Positions 17,302 through 24,980 of a stretch of DNA of 34,031 nt are shown here, piece after piece. Origin of the DNA: Butyrivibrio sp. AE2015 (lineage in GTDB: Bacteria > Bacillota > Clostridia > Lachnospirales > Lachnospiraceae); contig NZ_ATVR01000036.1 in the NCBI RefSeq assembly GCF_000420825.1, positions 1-34,031 on the forward strand. The letters are read 5' to 3'. The first letter of the stretch is position 1. The number at the start of each line of letters is the position of its first letter. The translations under genes and the position numbers were made by a program. The notes under the pieces are model-generated. The model ran no database searches. It saw only the letters and a list, made by a program, of their open reading frames with translations, and had not been told where the DNA came from.

Positions 17302-18372
17302 TCAAAAATCCACTTCCGTTTCCAATACTACCTTGCCTTCTGCAAGTGAAGAATCAAACCCTTCATTTTGAAATTGTTTTTCAACCAGAGCTGCCATATC
17401 AGTTGTTGAGTAAACCTTCATTCCTATCTGGTCAAAAAAGTCTTTATACATATTGCCTGTTTCATAAAGGACATTGTCTTTTACGATACTCACATCAAAA
17501 TATGGCACCTCATTGGCTTTTCCATATTCGCCCATTTTAGCATATGTATACAAATATTCCGGTTCTGATTCATCATCAGTCTTTTCAAAATAATAGGAAA
17601 AAATCAGCAAGTCCGACATATCTATTCCATAATCGCTATAAACATATTTTGTAGAACCATACCACAACTCGCCTCTTTCGGCATATTCAGCCACATTTCC
17701 GTAGAGGAAATGCCATCTACCTTCTGCATCAACGTAGCTTTTTTCATATGAACTATCATATGCTCCGCCAGAGGAAGTTGTTTCAATATATCCATATTCG
17801 TTTACTGCCAGGCTTTTTCTGGACCATGAATCACCGCAGTAACACAGCTTAAGTCCATCTTTCGTAGCCTTGAAAATCATTTTATTCTCATAGGTATCCA
17901 TTGGAGCCTTGAATTTAACAGCTACCAAAAGCTCGTTTTGTCCATCATTGCCACAGTCAATATAAGCATTTCTTGTTTCGCTGATTTCAATGTCATCATT
18001 TGATTCGAGAAAAACATTTATCCCGCTTTTAAGTCCCTGAGCTATTTCATCCAGAGTATATGACTTACCATCTTCCAGTGTTTCCTTATAGCTGGAATAA
18101 TAGCCCTGATCTGCATCAAAAGAAATTTCGGCTACTTCTTCATTATTAAGGAATGCTTCGTATACTTCTGAAGGATCAAAGCTTTCTTCCTGCACTTGCT
18201 CCTGTTCTTTTTCAATTTCATTTTCCGCTACTATAGGTGTTTCCGCTAATGTATGTTCATTTGCCTCTTCACTTACAGTAGTATCAGCCTGTATCCCTGT
18301 ACTTCCACAACCACAAGTGAGCACTCCAAATAGGATTGCACCGGATAGCACCATCATTTTTTTCTTAATCAT
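17302..18372 (-). CDS. Predicted lipoprotein, 356 aa, unknown function
   Basis: The start is taken at ATG 18372, with AGGTGA 5 nt upstream; in-frame GTG 18381 and ATG 18378 are alternatives. The N-terminus is a lipoprotein signal: MIKKK, a hydrophobic stretch, then TCGCGS, with the lipidated cysteine most likely the second. A Glu/Thr/Gln-rich spacer runs to about residue 65. The mature domain has IDCGNDGQNELLVAV near residue 135, resembling a degenerate Asp/Asn calcium-loop motif of the VCBS/FG-GAP kind. Many Tyr, Asp and Ser residues follow. It is the last gene of the unit that starts at 20682, and is expected on the outer membrane face, next to the ribbon proteins. No specific role is visible. 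Confidence 0.88.
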   Translation of the reverse strand: MIKKKMMVLSGAILFGVLTCGCGSTGIQADTTVSEEANEHTLAETPIVAENEIEKEQEQVQEESFDPSEVYEAFLNNEEVAEISFDADQGYYSSYKETLEDGKSYTLDEIAQGLKSGINVFLESNDDIEISETRNAYIDCGNDGQNELLVAVKFKAPMDTYENKMIFKATKDGLKLCYCGDSWSRKSLAVNEYGYIETTSSGGAYDSSYEKSYVDAEGRWHFLYGNVAEYAERGELWYGSTKYVYSDYGIDMSDLLIFSYYFEKTDDESEPEYLYTYAKMGEYGKANEVPYFDVSIVKDNVLYETGNMYKDFFDQIGMKVYSTTDMAALVEKQFQNEGFDSSLAEGKVVLETEVDF

Positions 18373-18405
18373 TTTCATCACCTATATTATGCCAATCTTT
18401 GTTCA

Positions 18406-18771
18406 TCATCCCCAAAAGCCACTTCTTCTGTCGTCATCCGGGTTCGGCGCAAATAATACAGCTACGCCTGCAAGAAGAGCAAGAAGAATAACCTTTCCAA
18501 AAACTAAAACAAAGGTAACAGCAAATACACCCGGAATAAAAAGAAGCACATACTGCGAAATATTAGAGAAAAACACACCCGGATCATGAATCATATCAAT
18601 AACATAACCTAAAATCACCAGGCCCACTGCAATAGGTAATCTTCTTTTGATCTTTTCAAATAAGTACTTAGCATTACATTTCATTCTTGCTACTGTAGAC
18701 TCAAATAAATCGCCAAAAACAGTTACTATAATATCTTTTAAAACAAATAGGATTTTCTTAACTATATCCAT
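18406..18771 (-). CDS. Small membrane protein, 121 aa
   Basis: No family recognised. The N-terminal 40 residues form a cationic amphipathic region (MDIVKKILFVLKDIIVTVFG). Hydrophobic segments follow at about 45-61, 74-91 and 93-108. The short tail ends PDDDRRSGFWG. The start at 18771 is chosen because AGGAGA lies about 10 nt upstream; a GTG at 18780 is in frame but too close to that site. It is flanked by other membrane proteins in the zinc-ribbon unit and probably sits in the same membrane assembly. Confidence 0.8.
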   Translation of the reverse strand: MDIVKKILFVLKDIIVTVFGDLFESTVARMKCNAKYLFEKIKRRLPIAVGLVILGYVIDMIHDPGVFFSNISQYVLLFIPGVFAVTFVLVFGKVILLALLAGVAVLFAPNPDDDRRSGFWG

Positions 18772-18835
18772 TGTAATCACATCTCCTTAGTCCTTAATTC
18801 ATTGTTCTGCCACTATCAGATATCGAATTTAAAAA

Positions 18836-19189
18836 TCATCTGTGTAATACCTTAGCAATCCAATTCTTCTCAGGTTGCCACCCATATTTTTCTTTGCAAA
18901 TAAAGGCGGCATAAACTCCATTTTCAGTCCATCTCTTCTTGTGAATATAAATAGCTATAATCCAGGTAACAATTATGAACGCACTGGCAATAGGATGAGA
19001 CTTACTCATTTCTATTCCGAATATGGTTGGAACCATCGGCCACATATATGCAAGAATTGCGCCAATCCAAAAGCGGCGATATCGCTGCTTAAAATCGCCC
19101 TTTTCCTGGATAATCTTATCGTTTTGGCCAAAGAAATCCTTATTTTTGCTTTCAACATTATTATCATTAACGAATTTGTTCTCCGACAT
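18836..19189 (-). CDS. Small membrane protein, 117 aa, two predicted helices
   Basis: No family recognised. The hydrophilic, Asn/Lys/Asp-rich N-terminus (residues 1-38) should lie in the cytoplasm. Hydrophobic segments at about 41-58 and 66-82 follow, then a basic, Trp-rich tail (WTENGVYAAFICKEKYGW). GAGAGG precedes the ATG. It starts 15 nt after the stop of the zinc-ribbon gene 19205-20122 and is therefore in its operon. Confidence 0.82.
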   Translation of the reverse strand: MSENKFVNDNNVESKNKDFFGQNDKIIQEKGDFKQRYRRFWIGAILAYMWPMVPTIFGIEMSKSHPIASAFIIVTWIIAIYIHKKRWTENGVYAAFICKEKYGWQPEKNWIAKVLHR

Positions 19190-19204
19190 ATTATTCCTCT
19201 CAAA

Positions 19205-20122
19205 TCAATTCTGCGAAACAACTCTGAAGCTCACCACGCTATAGGTATCGTCTTTGTAAGCTTCTCTGAAAAAGTAATCATCCCACTCTTCATTTGTAGG
19301 CTTTCTTAATCCGCCTCCAAGTCCTTCAATATATCCGCCATCGACATCAATATAGCCAATACGTGCATTTGGATATACTTTATTTAATCTTCTGGCTAGA
19401 TTTTTAGTACTTTCATACGAAGATATTCCTCTAACATACAAAGGTCCATTACCATAGATTCTATCTTTGAATACAACGTGATCATCAGGTTCAAGCCATG
19501 TTCCAACGGCCCCGTCGCTACATACACATATTAACTGAGGATTGTCGGTATTTCCTTTTTTCCTATCTTCATCAGTAAAAAAGGCATATATTCTATTTGA
19601 ACCAGCATACATAAAACCATCGTTTTCAAATTCATCATAAGGCACAAAAGATGTCATAAATCTATGGTATCTTTCGTACTTTTCAGGATCATGTTCTTTG
19701 TAAAGAAGAAGTGTTGAGCCATATTGATACAGGCCTTTCATATCTGTTGATTCAGTAAGCGTATTGTAATAATCAACATCCTGATGAGACTTCACAAATT
19801 CTTCTGCATCATTGCTATATTGCTTATCGGCTTTCTTATTTTTAACCAATCGATATATCGCATAGCCAATTGCGACATACATAATAAGATTAAGCATACC
19901 GGCTGCATTACTGGTTCTAAAAAATATAGATGCAATAACAGCTATAGCAATTAACACAATTAGCTTAATATTCTTTTTATCAAGCTTTTTATCAGTTGTC
20001 TTTTTATCCGCAGACTTTGAACCTTCTGCTACCATAGGCTTCGGCTCAAGTTTTGTCCCACAGCCGGTACAAAACAAAACGTTATCATCTAATTCTTTCC
20101 CGCAATTTGTACAATATCTCAA
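19205..20122 (-). CDS. Zinc-ribbon membrane protein with unknown C-terminal domain, 305 aa
   Basis: A zinc ribbon at the N-terminus uses Cys4, 7, 18 and 21. A Lys-rich linker and two membrane segments (about 52-68 and 73-92) follow, then a domain of about 200 residues without a recognised family, containing GLYQYGSTLLLYKEHD, GNGPLYVRGISSYEST and YIDVDGGYIEGLGGGL. With two helices, both the ribbon and the C-terminal domain would lie in the cytoplasm. The start codon is TTG at 20122, with GGGAGG 10 nt upstream. It overlaps the TGA of the preceding ribbon gene by four bases (TTGA), so translation is probably coupled. The ribbon closely resembles those of the LRR proteins further upstream. Confidence 0.88.
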   Translation of the reverse strand: MRYCTNCGKELDDNVLFCTGCGTKLEPKPMVAEGSKSADKKTTDKKLDKKNIKLIVLIAIAVIASIFFRTSNAAGMLNLIMYVAIGYAIYRLVKNKKADKQYSNDAEEFVKSHQDVDYYNTLTESTDMKGLYQYGSTLLLYKEHDPEKYERYHRFMTSFVPYDEFENDGFMYAGSNRIYAFFTDEDRKKGNTDNPQLICVCSDGAVGTWLEPDDHVVFKDRIYGNGPLYVRGISSYESTKNLARRLNKVYPNARIGYIDVDGGYIEGLGGGLRKPTNEEWDDYFFREAYKDDTYSVVSFRVVSQN

Positions 20123-20682
20123 AACTCATTTCCTCCCATATCCTCATTTCTCTCTCGTCTTAAACTATTACGAATTGAATTTTGAGCAGAACGTTTGTCA
20201 TCAAATGCATTCCCATCTCTGTCAATATAGTATTCGTCCCGAGTCCTTGAACCTGAAAGAACTTGAATTATCTTGCCAAAATAGCAGATGAAAGCAAATC
20301 CAATCAATCCAGGAATAAAAAAGAGTCTAAATGCGTCACCAAAAGGAACTCGCAAAATAACTACGCACAATAAAACACAGATAAATGAAGCAATCCCCGG
20401 TATTATTGAGTAACCAATAATCGAACCTATGACTTTAAAAATAAATCCTACTATCTTCGTCAAAAGTGAATCTTTTGAAAAAATGCCTTCCTCATCATAC
20501 ATGCTATCCGCGTATTCCTCTGCTCGATCTGCAAAATCATAGCAAGCTTCTTCAAATGTCAGCATTCTCTCACCTTTTTCATTTCGATGAGCCCTGCTGG
20601 GTGCATCCATCTTAGCTCCACATTTGGTGCAAAAACTAGCACCATCCGATAGTTCTTTTCCACATTGTGTACAGAATCTCAT
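20119..20682 (-). CDS. Zinc-ribbon membrane protein, 187 aa
   Basis: The N-terminus MRFCTQCGKEL forms a zinc ribbon with Cys4, 7, 18 and 21. An acidic stretch (41-66, FEEACYDFADRAEEYADSMYDEE) is followed by two or three hydrophobic segments between about 75 and 143. The charged tail contains YYIDRDGNAFDDKRS. The start at 20682 is chosen because GGAGG lies about 10 nt upstream and the ribbon begins at residue 1, as in its neighbours; the frame is open to 20769 but that part overlaps the promoter region. It is the first gene of the unit 20682-17302. The role is unknown; ribbon plus membrane anchor suggests a scaffold or sensor. Confidence 0.88.
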   Translation of the reverse strand: MRFCTQCGKELSDGASFCTKCGAKMDAPSRAHRNEKGERMLTFEEACYDFADRAEEYADSMYDEEGIFSKDSLLTKIVGFIFKVIGSIIGYSIIPGIASFICVLLCVVILRVPFGDAFRLFFIPGLIGFAFICYFGKIIQVLSGSRTRDEYYIDRDGNAFDDKRSAQNSIRNSLRRERNEDMGGNEF

Positions 20683-20720
20683 AAGAATAATCCTCCATTC
20701 CCATTCTGTTATTTCCTCGT

Positions 20721-20758
20721 TTCTACTCTTATTACAGAGATGTCCCACGGGAGGTTTT
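20721..20758 (-). promoter_or_regulatory. Predicted ECF sigma promoter, copy 3
   Basis: Read on the minus strand: AAAACCT (20752-20758), 16 nt, then GTAATAAGAGTAGAA (20721-20735). It lies 38 nt before the start of the ribbon gene at 20682. An A/T palindrome (TTCAAA-4-TTTGAA, 20765-20780) lies just upstream of the -35-like box and may act as an UP element or a weak terminator for the lipoprotein gene before it. Confidence 0.72.
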
Positions 20759-20784
20759 AAAAAATTCAAAAAAATTTGAAAAAA

Positions 20785-23106
20785 TTAATACTTTACCCAA
20801 ATTGCAGGTCTAATAAAGTAATTACTTCCATATGTATCCAGATAGACACTGTTTTTATCAGTTGTTACAGGAACCATCCCCTGGTACATAATAATTTCAG
20901 CATTTTCCAGGCTATCACTTTTCCCCAAGCCAGCTCTGTTTCTCAATGCAAATTCATCACTATATTTATCAGACGGATTATAATTATTATGATCTGTACA
21001 TGCATGCTCTGTTGGATATGTAAAGCATTTATCCTGCAACTCTGTAGCAACAGAATTCCATTCAATCGCACTTAATTCAAACACGCGGTCAACTGTTGTA
21101 ATAGTCTCGTCATAAAATGTACCATTATCACTTCCATTCCTTACAAAATATGCATCACAATCTGATGAATCGTTATTCACACTGGCAATTTGGTTCTTTT
21201 CTTCGTCATTAAATGCTACATTATAGAAATACTCATTAAGAAAATAGCGCTGTAAAGAATTCTTCCAAGTCCTATCTTCCGGTTCTATTCCCTGATACTG
21301 AGAATAACTATTTCCGCTTTCCAATATGTATCTGCTAAGTAATAATGCGTAGCCATCTTTCTTATCGCAAACAATCCATTCAATAGGTTCTTTACCATCT
21401 TCAGCTATTCCATTCTGCTCATATTCACCAAATAAATAAATTTCTCCATTCTTGGCATTTTTAAGATTGTCAGATACTTTTCCCTCCTCCAACATAGGAA
21501 TCTGTGTATCACCGTCATATGAATCAAAAACATATTTTTCCATGTAATCTTTGGAATTAAGATTCGGGCGATATGTCCCATAAGCATTTATGTTTGAATC
21601 GCTACAATAATACTCTATAGGCGTATCCTCGTTACTAATAATGTAGCTAATCTCTTCCATGTCATCCAGATACAGTGTTAAAGAAGCCTCAGTAGTGCCC
21701 AGAAGAATATATTCTCTAACATAACCATATTCAAAAACTGACAAATAATCCTTATTTATGTACTCCTCTGGAACACTAAATGAATAAACTTCATCAATCG
21801 AAGTATGTATATCCAACACTTCAACATGGTTATTCTTATCTGGAGTAATAACATTCCCCACCCTGATCTTGTTCTTAACTTCTTTAGGTCCTAATCTTGA
21901 AAAATCAAAATACACGGAGTCCTTGTGAACTTCTTTCTCCCCATTCCCGGCACTACCATCATTTGGTTTATTTTCATAAAATACTTTAATATCACACCAA
22001 CCACTTCCTATGAAATAACCATCTTTGATTTCTAACGTTACTACTGCGCTATCATCTACATATTCAACATATTCTTCTATATACTCATCATAATTAGTTT
22101 CATCAATTTCCGTTTTAGTAATACAGTTGTAAAAAACATCTGCCGGCATAAAGGTAAGTGACGTATATTGTTCATCCTTTATTTTTTCAATGGCAAGCCT
22201 TTCATCAATGGAAACGCTATGCTTAAATTTATCAATATCTAAACAATCTGATATTCTTTCACTTAAAGGCATATCCATAAAATTCATATTTGTTTCCATT
22301 CCATTTAGGTCACTACTTTCCCATTGATAATCAGACTTAAACAAAGAAGATTCATGAACAAATCCATTCTCGTACAACCTTCTCATCACGATACCATCTG
22401 TCATATCTATATAGCGTATGGTCTGTCCGTCCTTATTTGTTTTTTCAATCCAGACATCTTCAGGGATATCCATCTCATAAATTGTCCCCTGCGCATCATA
22501 CACAGTAAACTCATCCAAAGTATAAATATCCTCAACTATGCATGGCTCGTCATCATATTCAGAACGACCGTAGTTTATATATTTATTGCCTAGTATTTCC
22601 TTACATGACTCGATTCTGTGGTTACGATAACGATCTTCATCGGCAATCTCTGATCTTATAACACTTCCGGTATCAGGATCACTAATATTCCTAAGGTCAG
22701 AAATACTGTAATTGACACAAAACCTTACTTCATCCTCTACAGAACTGATTACATTATCATTTTTAGGTGCAAAAACATATAATAAATGTTCATAATCACT
22801 TTCTGGGTCCTGCTCTTCTCTTACTTCAAAATAGTCCGACCAATTATCCATGTTGATCTCTACTTCATCGAAGTAGCCGGCAAATTCAGCAAATGAAATA
22901 GCATTAGGAAAATAATCCTTGTAGTTGTTCCCATCATATGGTTCTGATGCAATATCCGGCTTTAATTTCTCTGTTCCAACTATATCTGTAAGAGTTCCAG
23001 CTCCACTACTTTTTGATTTACCTTTTTTACTGCTATGTCCGCCACATCCTGTTACAGCCATCGCAAATACTAAAAATATAATCAGTGCTCTCCATTTTCT
23101 ATTCAT
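20785..23106 (-). CDS. Lipoprotein with C-terminal DUF6273-like domain, 773 aa
   Basis: The N-terminus is a lipoprotein signal with lipobox VTGC and Cys21, followed by a Ser/Lys/Gly spacer. The long middle (about 50-540) is acidic and Tyr-rich and not recognised. The last 210 residues fit the DUF6273 pattern: GEIYLFGEYEQNG, then EPIEWIVCDKKDGYALLLSR, DRTWKNSLQRYFLNEYF and AFNDEEKNQI, ending RPAIWVKY. Such domains occur on surface proteins of gut Clostridia; the ligand is not known to me. AGGAG precedes the ATG. The gene starts 11 nt after the sigma factor gene's stop and must share its message, which makes the lipoprotein a candidate signal receptor or partner for the sigma protein's outer domain. 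Confidence 0.9.
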   Translation of the reverse strand: MNRKWRALIIFLVFAMAVTGCGGHSSKKGKSKSSGAGTLTDIVGTEKLKPDIASEPYDGNNYKDYFPNAISFAEFAGYFDEVEINMDNWSDYFEVREEQDPESDYEHLLYVFAPKNDNVISSVEDEVRFCVNYSISDLRNISDPDTGSVIRSEIADEDRYRNHRIESCKEILGNKYINYGRSEYDDEPCIVEDIYTLDEFTVYDAQGTIYEMDIPEDVWIEKTNKDGQTIRYIDMTDGIVMRRLYENGFVHESSLFKSDYQWESSDLNGMETNMNFMDMPLSERISDCLDIDKFKHSVSIDERLAIEKIKDEQYTSLTFMPADVFYNCITKTEIDETNYDEYIEEYVEYVDDSAVVTLEIKDGYFIGSGWCDIKVFYENKPNDGSAGNGEKEVHKDSVYFDFSRLGPKEVKNKIRVGNVITPDKNNHVEVLDIHTSIDEVYSFSVPEEYINKDYLSVFEYGYVREYILLGTTEASLTLYLDDMEEISYIISNEDTPIEYYCSDSNINAYGTYRPNLNSKDYMEKYVFDSYDGDTQIPMLEEGKVSDNLKNAKNGEIYLFGEYEQNGIAEDGKEPIEWIVCDKKDGYALLLSRYILESGNSYSQYQGIEPEDRTWKNSLQRYFLNEYFYNVAFNDEEKNQIASVNNDSSDCDAYFVRNGSDNGTFYDETITTVDRVFELSAIEWNSVATELQDKCFTYPTEHACTDHNNYNPSDKYSDEFALRNRAGLGKSDSLENAEIIMYQGMVPVTTDKNSVYLDTYGSNYFIRPAIWVKY

Positions 23107-23117
23107 AACCTATCTCC

Positions 23118-24851
23118 TTAATTCACCTTAATAATCCCGGATTTCACTGTTCCATCAGCGTAAATAAAATCTTCCAATCGATTCGAATCATAAAACTCTC
23201 CATATGGAACTTTATGAGTACCGTTTGATCCAAAAACCTCATTTTGCTTTACAACAATATTGTTTCCATCACGAACAAATATCTCGCTAAGCCTCTCGCT
23301 ATCCTTCCTGCAAGCGCTTATGTAAGTATCTCCTGTAGCAGATGCTTTTTTCACGAGACTTAGCTGTTCCGCACTATAGTTCAAGACAAGCACTTCATCT
23401 TCTTCTGTATAATCAAATCCTTCACTTACATCGCCTGCATAATTGTCTACATCGGGTATTGGAATGAGAATATCACTATGCCCATCGTTTTTATCAATAT
23501 CCATAATCAGCATCGTTATCTTAGGTATCCCATAAATATTATTTCCGTGATAATCTTCTATATGGCAATACGCTTCCTCCAAAGCTGACTTTACATAATT
23601 GTTATAGTCTGAAGAATATTTATCACTCTCAAGACTTTTAACCATGCCATATGCGCTATTCATATATCCCCTGTATGCTTCCGAATAAAGTGCTGTTATA
23701 TCAAATCTGTCACCATTTATTTCAATATAGTATTCAGGCTGATACACTTGTTCAAAAGATTCATATTCTTCATACCAAACTTTAATCTCGTCATTTTTAC
23801 CATCACCATCTATGTCTACCTTGGCTGATTTTCCAACATGCATGCCACCGGATGGAGTAGAAGTTTCATCATTGTCAGCCCCATCTACTTCATTCTTTTT
23901 AGCATCATTTTGGTCATAAGTATCTATTTCTTCACCATTTTGTTCACTGGCTTTTCCCAAATCCTCATGGCCATTTTTTTCTATAATTGGTTTAGCCACG
24001 CCAAGCACAACCAATAACGCTATAACTGCGCCAACTATTTTAAATACTATTGGTTTTATTGCTGCCGCTTTTCCAACTTTTCTGCTACTTACAGGCTTAT
24101 GGGTATCGGTATTGTTATTTTTCCTAACTTTCTCCGCCTCATTACCACCCTTGGAATGGCCTGCTTCTTTCTTTTCTGATATAAGCGTTTCTGCATAAGC
24201 TGCCTTTGATGTATTCTTGAAAAATAGTGACAACAAAAGAGGTACGATGATAACACTGTGAATCTTGATACCATTTTTCTTTTCGAACTCTTCTACCGCC
24301 GCAGATACTTTTTTTCGGGAATAGTTAAGTCTACTCTTTATGGTATCTTCAGGCACTTCCTGCAGTTCTGCTATCTGCTTAACGCTCAATTCTTTATAGT
24401 AATAAAGAACTACCGCTTCCTTTTGAGCCTGAGGAAGGGCATCAATTATATCTCCCATGATGTTCATAAGTTCTTTTCGATCATAGGCAGATTCCGGAAC
24501 AATCTCTATATCCTTATTCTCAAGGGTATCGACAAACTCCGTCTCTTCTTCTGAAACATCTGAGAAATTAGTAGGTTTCTTTTTAACCAAGAAATTTTTG
24601 CAGGTGTTTACTATGATTACATCCAGCCAAGGACCAAAATCTTTGGATAAGTCAAAGGAATCTATATGCTGCATTGCTTTCATAAAAGAATCCTGGTACA
24701 TATCCTCCGCATCTTCTGCGGTTTTAACGTACTGTCTGGCTATGCTTATTCCTTTTGCCCTGTAGTATTCATAGATTTTTCCGAAGCTTTCGGTATCACC
24801 GTTTTTGGCAGCTTCTACTATTTTCTTAATATCAGTGATTTTTTCTTCCAT
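23118..24851 (-). CDS. ECF sigma factor fused to a transmembrane and extracytoplasmic domain, 577 aa
   Basis: Residues 12-90 match sigma-70 region 2 (AEDAEDMYQDSFMKAM, FGPWLDVIIVNTCKNFL). Residues 128-190 match region 4, with LPQAQKEAVVLYYYKEL, then QIAELQEVPEDTIKSRL as the helix-turn-helix. A hydrophobic patch (199-211), a Lys-rich linker and a membrane helix at 267-289 follow. An Asp/Glu-rich spacer leads to an outer domain of about 240 residues that opens with VDIDGDGKNDE (345-355), a calcium-loop motif. Ordinary ECF sigma factors are near 170-200 residues and have a separate anti-sigma factor; none is encoded beside this gene, so the C-terminal part may do that job in cis. The ATG has a weak, distant ribosome binding site. 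A predicted ECF promoter lies upstream, suggesting autoregulation. Confidence 0.93.
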   Translation of the reverse strand: MEEKITDIKKIVEAAKNGDTESFGKIYEYYRAKGISIARQYVKTAEDAEDMYQDSFMKAMQHIDSFDLSKDFGPWLDVIIVNTCKNFLVKKKPTNFSDVSEEETEFVDTLENKDIEIVPESAYDRKELMNIMGDIIDALPQAQKEAVVLYYYKELSVKQIAELQEVPEDTIKSRLNYSRKKVSAAVEEFEKKNGIKIHSVIIVPLLLSLFFKNTSKAAYAETLISEKKEAGHSKGGNEAEKVRKNNNTDTHKPVSSRKVGKAAAIKPIVFKIVGAVIALLVVLGVAKPIIEKNGHEDLGKASEQNGEEIDTYDQNDAKKNEVDGADNDETSTPSGGMHVGKSAKVDIDGDGKNDEIKVWYEEYESFEQVYQPEYYIEINGDRFDITALYSEAYRGYMNSAYGMVKSLESDKYSSDYNNYVKSALEEAYCHIEDYHGNNIYGIPKITMLIMDIDKNDGHSDILIPIPDVDNYAGDVSEGFDYTEEDEVLVLNYSAEQLSLVKKASATGDTYISACRKDSERLSEIFVRDGNNIVVKQNEVFGSNGTHKVPYGEFYDSNRLEDFIYADGTVKSGIIKVN

Positions 24852-24883
24852 GTTACTGTCTGCATTTTCCTTTCCATAAATAA

Positions 24884-24925
24884 TTCAACTGTAATTTACT
24901 TATTGCTAAATAAATTACAGTTGAA
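24884..24925. repeat. 15-bp inverted repeat over the sigma gene promoter
   Basis: Perfect arms lie at 24884-24898 and 24911-24925 (TTCAACTGTAATTTA and its complement), with a 12-nt spacer. The right arm contains the GTAAT of the predicted promoter, as in the repeat at 17231-17275. Both repeats share the core CTGTAAT. It could be an operator or a transcript hairpin. Confidence 0.78.
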
Positions 24926-24941
24926 CTTATCAAAAGGTTTT
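24904..24941 (-). promoter_or_regulatory. Predicted ECF sigma promoter, copy 2 (autoregulatory)
   Basis: Read on the minus strand: AAAACCT (24935-24941), 16 nt, GTAAT (24914-24918), 5 nt, TAGCA (24904-24908). The spacing is the same as in the other three copies, although the bases between GTAAT and TAGCA differ. It lies before the sigma factor gene, as expected for autoregulation. Confidence 0.7.
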
Positions 24942-24980
24942 AATAATCGCGAGTGCCTCCATGCTTCCTGTGCGCCTGGA

